In this document: positions 41,244 to 46,208 of the stretch, one piece after another
How the letters are laid out: the number at the start of each line of letters is the position of its first letter
Numbering within the stretch: the first letter of the stretch is position 1
NCBI RefSeq assembly: GCF_000003815.2
Contig: NC_049980.1
Location: 33,452,946 to 33,499,153 of the forward strand
Reading direction: 5' to 3'
DNA length: 46,208 nt
From: Branchiostoma floridae
Taxonomy: Eukaryota; Chordata; Leptocardii; Amphioxiformes; Branchiostomatidae
The notes under the pieces: generated by a model
Told to the model about the DNA's origin: nothing
The model's input: only the letters and a program-made list of their open reading frames with translations
Database searches by the model: none
Program-made: the position numbers and the translations under genes

Positions 41244-41315
41244 AGAAGTGACACTAGTGTGGTAACATTGTGTCACTGTTACTTCATGCACGGCTACCAC
41301 ACAAGTGTCACTTCT
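41244..41315. repeat. 21-bp inverted repeat hairpin with 30-base loop
   Basis: Arms 41244-41264 (starting AGAAGTGACACTAGTGTGG) and 41295-41315 are reverse complementary with a single mismatch. The 72-base total is the size of a microRNA precursor, but nothing indicates expression. The loop contains 'gtgtcact', a further echo of the arm. Confidence 0.85.
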
Positions 41316-41757
41316 ACAACTACACTCATGGCTTCTTTTTCTGATGAAAATCTATGTGTACACAATGCACATGTCATCCATCAAATCTACTTGCTGTGGC
41401 CTGAATGGAAAACTTTGCCGTGACGCCGTGACGTTTTCTGAGAATAGATCGTAGATACGTCTGCCGCGTCCTACCGACCCATTGTAAACGTAATGGACCT
41501 CAGAACGTACCCCCTACAAGTCATTACCCGAGTATGTAATAACCTCGGGTGACGAGAAATCCCAAACAGGGCATTTGACGTAAAAATAAAAGCTGCAGTG
41601 GTACCCATGTGGCGCAGTTCTCGATGTAATCTGCATTCATAGAGTTGAGCCCCAGGGTTGTAGGACAGAAACCTTTTGGCTCTCTTTAGCCTGGCAGTCT
41701 TATCACAAGTGTTACAGGTAGACAGCATGGGGGGCTTCTTTGAACCAACTTGTATAT
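41316..41757. other. Unassigned spacer
   Basis: The word 'tgtcatccatcaaatctacttgctgtgg' resembles one near 25270-25300. A minus-strand frame (41471-41728) with two Cys pairs is not recognised. Nothing else was seen. Confidence 0.35.
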
Positions 41758-41912
41758 ACAGTCAAAGCTGCCCAAGAAAACCACTATAGACAGAATTCTT
41801 AGTGCTTGTGTCAGTGGGGACATTGTCTAAGGAGGAAGGGACTAGCAAATAGTGGTTACATTGCCAGCATGGTCCTTGTGTAGAGGTTGTCTTTTGTATG
41901 GGTTTGACTGTA
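41758..41912. mobile_element. Dispersed 'acagtcaaacctgcccaagaa' fold-back element
   Basis: Left end 'acagtcaaagctgcccaagaaaaccactatagac' and right end 'gtagaggttgtcttttgtatgggtttgactgt' have inverted ACAGTCAAA termini. Related fragments are at 7640-7812, 37425-37450, 38500-38550 and 34780-34815. Short, non-coding, and spread over the window, as expected for a MITE family. Confidence 0.6.
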
Positions 41913-42089
41913 TACATGTATGTGTACTGTTTAAAATGAATGTGAAAGGCCCATGATATGGCATTATGTACAGTAATGTTCTCCCACTATCCAACTTATA
42001 CTCTTTGAAAACCTTCTTCCCTATTTTGCTGTAAGAGAAGTTCTTTTGGTGTCCAATCCTTTTACAAAGTGCCTTGGCAGACAGAAATA

Positions 42090-42262
42090 CTGTATAATTT
42101 TATTCATTTACATGTACTTTCACAGTCATTTTTTTTCTGTCATTCTAATCTGTAAAAGGAGGTTTTTGCAGTGTTATAGGAAGAAAAATCTGTAGTACAG
42201 TAACATAGAGAATTTGAAACACATACATGTAGGTCACTGCAAATGTTAAAAGATTTACAGTA
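42090..42262 (+). repeat. Copy of the 'aaggaggtttttgcagtgtt' interspersed repeat
   Basis: From 'atactgtataattttattcattta' through 'aaggaggtttttgcagtgttatagg', 'gtagtacagtaac' and 'cactgcaaatgttaaaag' to 'atttacagta'. Same family as 4010, 17054 and 31583, with inverted 'tactgta' and 'tacagta' ends. Confidence 0.7.
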
Positions 42263-42878
42263 GTTGGTCAATGCATGTCCATTACCCCAATATCCACAGA
42301 TATTTGACTACTAGTTAAGATAGTTTCTCATCATTTTTGGTTGTAAGGACTTAATGAAAATGGGATGAAACTAGGCGCCGCTTTCAACATTGTCCTACTC
42401 TTCCAAAGTGATGAGTTTTCTAAGTGATTAGGGTTGCAGCCAGCACATGCATCAATATTTATTAGGACATCTTGTCTCAATCCTCTTTTGATAAATCACT
42501 TGATGCTATATACAAGATATAATCACTAATGGCAACATATGGGGAAGTCTATTCTGCAAATCTGGAAACATAACTGTGGATAAGATGAGATTAACCAAAG
42601 ATAGAAATATAAAAATAAAAAAAAAGGCATTAAAGATTTGCTAACATATACATAAAAGGCAAAGACTTTGTCTGCAATTTGAGTATTATTCTGATGCGTG
42701 AACCTCAAAATGTTCTGAAATATGAACCTCTGATAGTCCAGGTTCCAGTTGAAATTGCTCCTTTCCACACCTATCATCATCATCATCAAAAACAGGCCGT
42801 AGCTTGATTGTGATTTTTGAATTACAAGAAAGTATGAAATAAAATTTAAAAAATCCTTCTTCCTCAGCCTGAGGTTGC
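42263..42878. other. Unassigned spacer
   Basis: Contains a CAT microsatellite at about 42774-42787. No gene, RNA or repeat family was recognised. Confidence 0.45.
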
Positions 42879-43140
42879 CTGGCTACGGTCGTGGCACGTT
42901 GATACACCCGATTCCTTGATCTCAAAAGTTAAGCAATGTGCAGTCGGGTCATATCGAAGACTCTTAAAAATGGTAGTGCATAATTTTTTCTCTGCTAAGA
43001 GTATGGAAGCTTAACACATGACACTACCAGTGGACTAGCCCCCTGCTGTAGTGCTTACACCTACATGTATGAGTGGCCCAGGGCTTAGAAGCGGAGATGG
43101 GCGCCGGGCCTGATGTATCTTCTGATCAAGGCCGTTGACC
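42879..43140 (+). mobile_element. 5S-rRNA-headed SINE, copy 2 (head deleted internally)
   Basis: It begins CTGGCTACGGTCGTGGC, continues 'gatacacccgattccttgatct' and 'aaaagttaagcaatgtgcag', then jumps from 'tcgggtcatat' to 'cgaagactct', so the 'tacttggatgggagacc' control box present at 38201 is lost. The body is the shared one ('ctaccagtggactagccccc', 'tggcccagggcttag', 'gagatgggcgccgggcctgatg'). Lacking a promoter element, it should be transcriptionally dead. Confidence 0.85.
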
Positions 43141-44189
43141 CCCTTGTTCCCTTGTATTGGCAACTTTAGCTTTAGTCTGAGTTTGCACGCTTTTACCAGA
43201 GTCCCAGAGTCTTGTCCTCCCCTCGTGTACATGTAAAGTATGGGAGATCCAATAAGTGGTAATGATCGCCTTATCAGCTGAGTTGAAAGGGAACCAGGTA
43301 TTTTATTCATGATGTAAGGGTCATCACGACAAGATCTTACCCTGGGATTTAATCAGTGCAGGGGTGCTTGATACCAGGGCTGGACACATCGGGCATTCCA
43401 AAGTCCATGTAGTACTAGTAGGTTGGATGGGACTCGAAATTCATTTGGGGGGAATAAGTGCACTGGTGCATCTTACCTAGAAATTTACGTGCACGGGAAA
43501 AAAGTAGAATGCCAGCAAAACGTAATTATAGAACTACTGCTGCTCTTTTGCGCTTGAATTTGAAATTCTATAGCTAATTAAAAACAAACAAGTGAGACAA
43601 CTATTACATAAAATGTCAAGAATATGCTATATATACTGAAAATGTACAAGAGTACCTTTATTTACGTATGCCTACACAACTATTTGGCAGAAGACTACTC
43701 TTAAGCTAAGGGCACAACCTGTGCGTGCAAATATGTGCTGTCTATGTGCCAAAATCTTTTTGTAAGTGGTATCGCCTCCGTACGAAATTGTAGGGAATCC
43801 GAATGATTTTGGAGCACGCAGACACGCCATAGAACTTTACGTGCAGGCAAAACTTTGTGTGACGTGCGTTGACGTACTACCTCCCTGCTCTTGCTAGTCG
43901 TTCCCCATCTTTTCAGAAATACGTGGCGGACGTGGGCCTCCAAAAAAAACGGCGGGGTGGTGCCCTTAAGCTTCAGAGGCTTACTTTACCCCACCTCGGA
44001 GCAACAGGGCATCCCGTCCCTTCTTATACACATTCCAGGAATTTCCCATCCCTCCTGAAGTATCCAATCTGGAGCGCTAATTTACGCCCACAGTCTGTGC
44101 TTTACTGGAACGCATGTCTGACTACTTACGACATTGCGTGAGAAAAGAACCTTGACTTTCGCCAAATGGATATCGGCTACATCTGGCTA
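43141..44189. other. Unassigned segment with weak exon-like signals
   Basis: At 43869-44141 a plus frame follows an acceptor-like 'gttccccatcttttcag', but no good donor ends a conserved block and the peptide is not recognised; it does not resemble X11/Mint PTB sequence. 'gggactcgaaattcat' near 43430 resembles the end of the 'ctcgaaatac' elements. No gene is called. Confidence 0.35.
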
Positions 44190-44720
44190 CTGGAAATCAC
44201 TGTCTGACTATCCTCATTCTCAGTCACTGATGGGAGATACTGGATCTACCTGACCTATCCTCGAGGCCTATGGAGGAATAGTCTTGAGCCACAGAATTAT
44301 CAAAGTTAGTTGCATATTTCAGATAGCATTCATTATCTTTCAAATCTTTTAACGGTGACAGAGAATGATGAAAAGACAGTGGACGCTATTTGAAACATCT
44401 GACTCTGTACTTATCCATAAGGCCTCAAAAGTCTATGGAGTAATACTGTAAGTATTGAGCAACAGAATTCTCAAAATTAGTTGCGTTATATATCAGATAG
44501 CGTTCCGTATCTTTCAATGGTGATAGAGAATGATGAAAAGTTACTGGAGGCTATCTGAAACTTCTTTACTTATCCTTGAGGCCTCAAAACTCTATAGAGT
44601 AATACTGTTAGTCAAGCAACAGAATTCTCAAAATTAGTTGTACATTTCAGATAGCATTCATTATCTTTCAATGGTGACACTGAGTGATGAGAAGACAGTG
44701 AACGAATGCTCTATGGAACG
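44190..44720 (+). repeat. Tandem array, about three units of 157-171 bp
   Basis: 'acagaattctcaaaattagttg' or variants occur at 44291, 44462 and 44619. Each is followed by 'atttcagatagc.tt' and 'tatctttcaatggtgacagagaatgatgaaaag'. The unit contains words related to the 'gtgtcactgaggaaagata' dispersed repeat at 8750 and 34300, so the array may have grown from a copy of that repeat. Confidence 0.8.
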
Positions 44721-45228
44721 TCTGACGCTTTGGAGATGCTATCCAGAATTGCTTTATTTAGTTTGTATTAAGTTATGCATATACTGTACATGTAGCTGTA
44801 GTTATGTAAAAGATTTACAATCAAATTCATTGGGACCTGTCATAGTGGTATCTGCTTCTAGTTTGAGTGAAACCAGTACGTTGTCTGAATCTGATAATGT
44901 ACAAAATGTATTGTTTTAGAATATATATTTCAAGTAGAAGTCAAACCATACACACTTTCACTTGCTTTAATTTTTGGGCAAAAATTTGTTGACCATCATT
45001 TGATAACAGACAGTTTATATACAAACTTGAGTTGGGATGTCCCCTGTGCATGTTTAAGGTACTACCTTGTCTACGGATGTGGATTGCCTCCCTCACATGT
45101 ACAGCCTTGCAAACCTTTGGAATCGTGATCCAACACTCTAACATTGTCCATATCTCTCCTGTGATTCACAGTAATTATAGGAGATAGTTCAAACAGTAGT
45201 CTGTAATTGGTAGGTACATGTAGCAGTT
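44721..45228. other. Unassigned spacer
   Basis: Short unrecognised open frames on both strands and several 'acatgta' words; no supported feature. Confidence 0.45.
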
Positions 45229-45465
45229 TATACCGGTGCAATGGCCTAGTGGTTAGAGTGTTCGCCTTGCATTCGGTAGGTTGTGAGTTCAATAGTCATA
45301 CCAAAGACTTTAAAAATGGTACAAGCTGCTTTCTCTGCTTAGCACTCAGCATTTGGGAAAGAGTATGGAAGTTGAACACACACCACTACCAGTGGACTAG
45401 CCCCCTGCTGTAGTGATTGCGTTGTGTGGCCCAAGGGCTACTGAAACGGAGATGGGCGCCTTTAA
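45229..45465 (+). mobile_element. tRNA-headed SINE with the 'ccagtggactagccccctgctg' body, copy 2
   Basis: The head has a very good A box (TGGCCTAGTGGTTAGAGTG) and a B-box-like GAGTTCAATAG; the D-loop and T-loop order matches a tRNA but the anticodon arm is not intact. The body repeats 'aaaaatggtac', 'tttctctgcttagcactcagc', 'gggaaagagtatgg', 'caccactaccagtggac', 'tgtggccca' and 'gagatgggcgcc'. Best preserved tRNA-headed member in the window. Confidence 0.85.
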
Positions 45466-46208
45466 CTTAACAACATGTAGCAGGGGATGTTGGAGTCTGG
45501 TGTATCTGACTGGAATATCAACAACTGGGGTGTGAAAGGTGTTACGGAAGAAATTACATTTGCTTCCTGCCTCAATGTCATGTTCATTGATCGGTGACAG
45601 CGCTGTCAGTCCCTGTTTCTCCTGCTCCAAAAATAGAACTTGTACGTCAATGAAGGTTAGACATCCAAGTGGCACATCACGTAAATGTAGAAAAAAAATT
45701 GATAGGAAGTCTTTATTGCAAGTTCATGCATGAAGGCAAATTGCAAACTAAATATTAAACCATGGTATACGTAATTGTATACTTTACAAAGAAGAAAAAT
45801 AAGATTTAGAGCTGAATTAAATGGGAAATTAAATCTATTCTAAGTCTACTTAAGCTATTTGATGGGTTTGACTTCTTTTCCATATGCAGTGGGAGTCTGA
45901 TGAATTATCCAACATTTTCATAGGTAAAGGGGTTGGGTAAATGATAAAGAATGAATTAATTATTTAATTGTAAACCAGGGATAGTACTTTTCCCGAACCG
46001 CATAGCAAGTCCAAACACATGCACAAAGGATGGCATACATGTATAATTTAATTATTCTATCAAATATTTATTTCATTGCCATATTTACTGTCAGTGCTGG
46101 TAATGTTGTTATGCTTCTGCAGTTTTAGAAAACGTAAAAGAAATAAATGGATTTAATGACTAAAAGCTCAAGGGATTAATCAAGGTTTTTAGTTTTTATC
46201 AGTCTCCT
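45466..46208. other. Window end, unassigned with a repeat fragment
   Basis: 45640-45690 carries, in reverse, the 'acgtggatgtctaaccttcattgacgta' block of the dispersed repeat at 34300. The rest is AT-rich without recognisable exons; in particular no PTB or PDZ coding sequence is visible. Confidence 0.45.

Noticed and set aside
43869-44141. Downstream Mint exon after an acceptor-like 'catcttttcag'
   Set aside because: The peptide does not resemble X11/Mint PTB or PDZ sequence and no convincing donor follows.

Overview
This is a stretch of animal nuclear DNA, most likely from a cephalochordate (amphioxus, Branchiostoma type). The assignment is inference. It rests on one spliced animal gene with chordate-like exons, long AT-rich introns, many short fold-back elements with TA-flanked 'ctgtaaatgca' ends or 'gttcacctttatcc' ends, 5S-rRNA- and tRNA-headed SINEs, and frequent 'acatgta' words. 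There is one 100-N assembly gap (1486-1585). No bacterial-style gene organisation, CRISPR array or intact functional RNA gene was seen.

One host gene is supported, on the + strand: an X11/Mint adaptor (APBA family, the lin-10 relatives), of which only the 5' part lies in the window. The proposed layout is a TATA promoter near 2717, a short first coding exon (2850-2898), a 16-kb first intron, a large exon coding for a basic glycine/arginine-rich head and a very acidic glutamate-rich region (18956-20379), a 46-codon exon (21226-21363) and an 80-codon exon (22878-23117). The two small exons carry the block that precedes the PTB domain in vertebrate X11/Mint proteins, including a match to the conserved 'SPYTPDEPKEPIWVMR' segment. 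All junctions are in phase. The PTB and two PDZ domains were not found and presumably lie beyond the right edge.

Directly after the 80-codon exon its last 20 codons are duplicated with their splice donor. All four base differences in those codons are synonymous, and the copy is separated from the exon by a G-rich 64-bp segment that could be a mini-intron. This is the most interesting signal in the window.

The rest is intronic or intergenic and dominated by repeats: (a) SINEs in which one shared body is joined either to a tRNA-like head (9958, 45229) or to a 5S-rRNA head (38127, 42879), plus a second tRNA-headed family (8951, 18300, 25556); (b) several fold-back (MITE-like) families, some nested in SINEs or in a satellite; (c) the 3' end of a CR1/Jockey-type LINE with an intact partial reverse-transcriptase frame (35817-36714, minus) and several LINE tails; (d) local tandem arrays of 100-207-bp units at 11.3, 13.8, 24.0, 26.8, 28.8, 29.3, 30.3, 39-40.8 and 44.2 kb, and a 347-bp pair at 24.5 kb. 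Retroposon tails lie within about 60 bp upstream of all three confident splice acceptors of the Mint gene.
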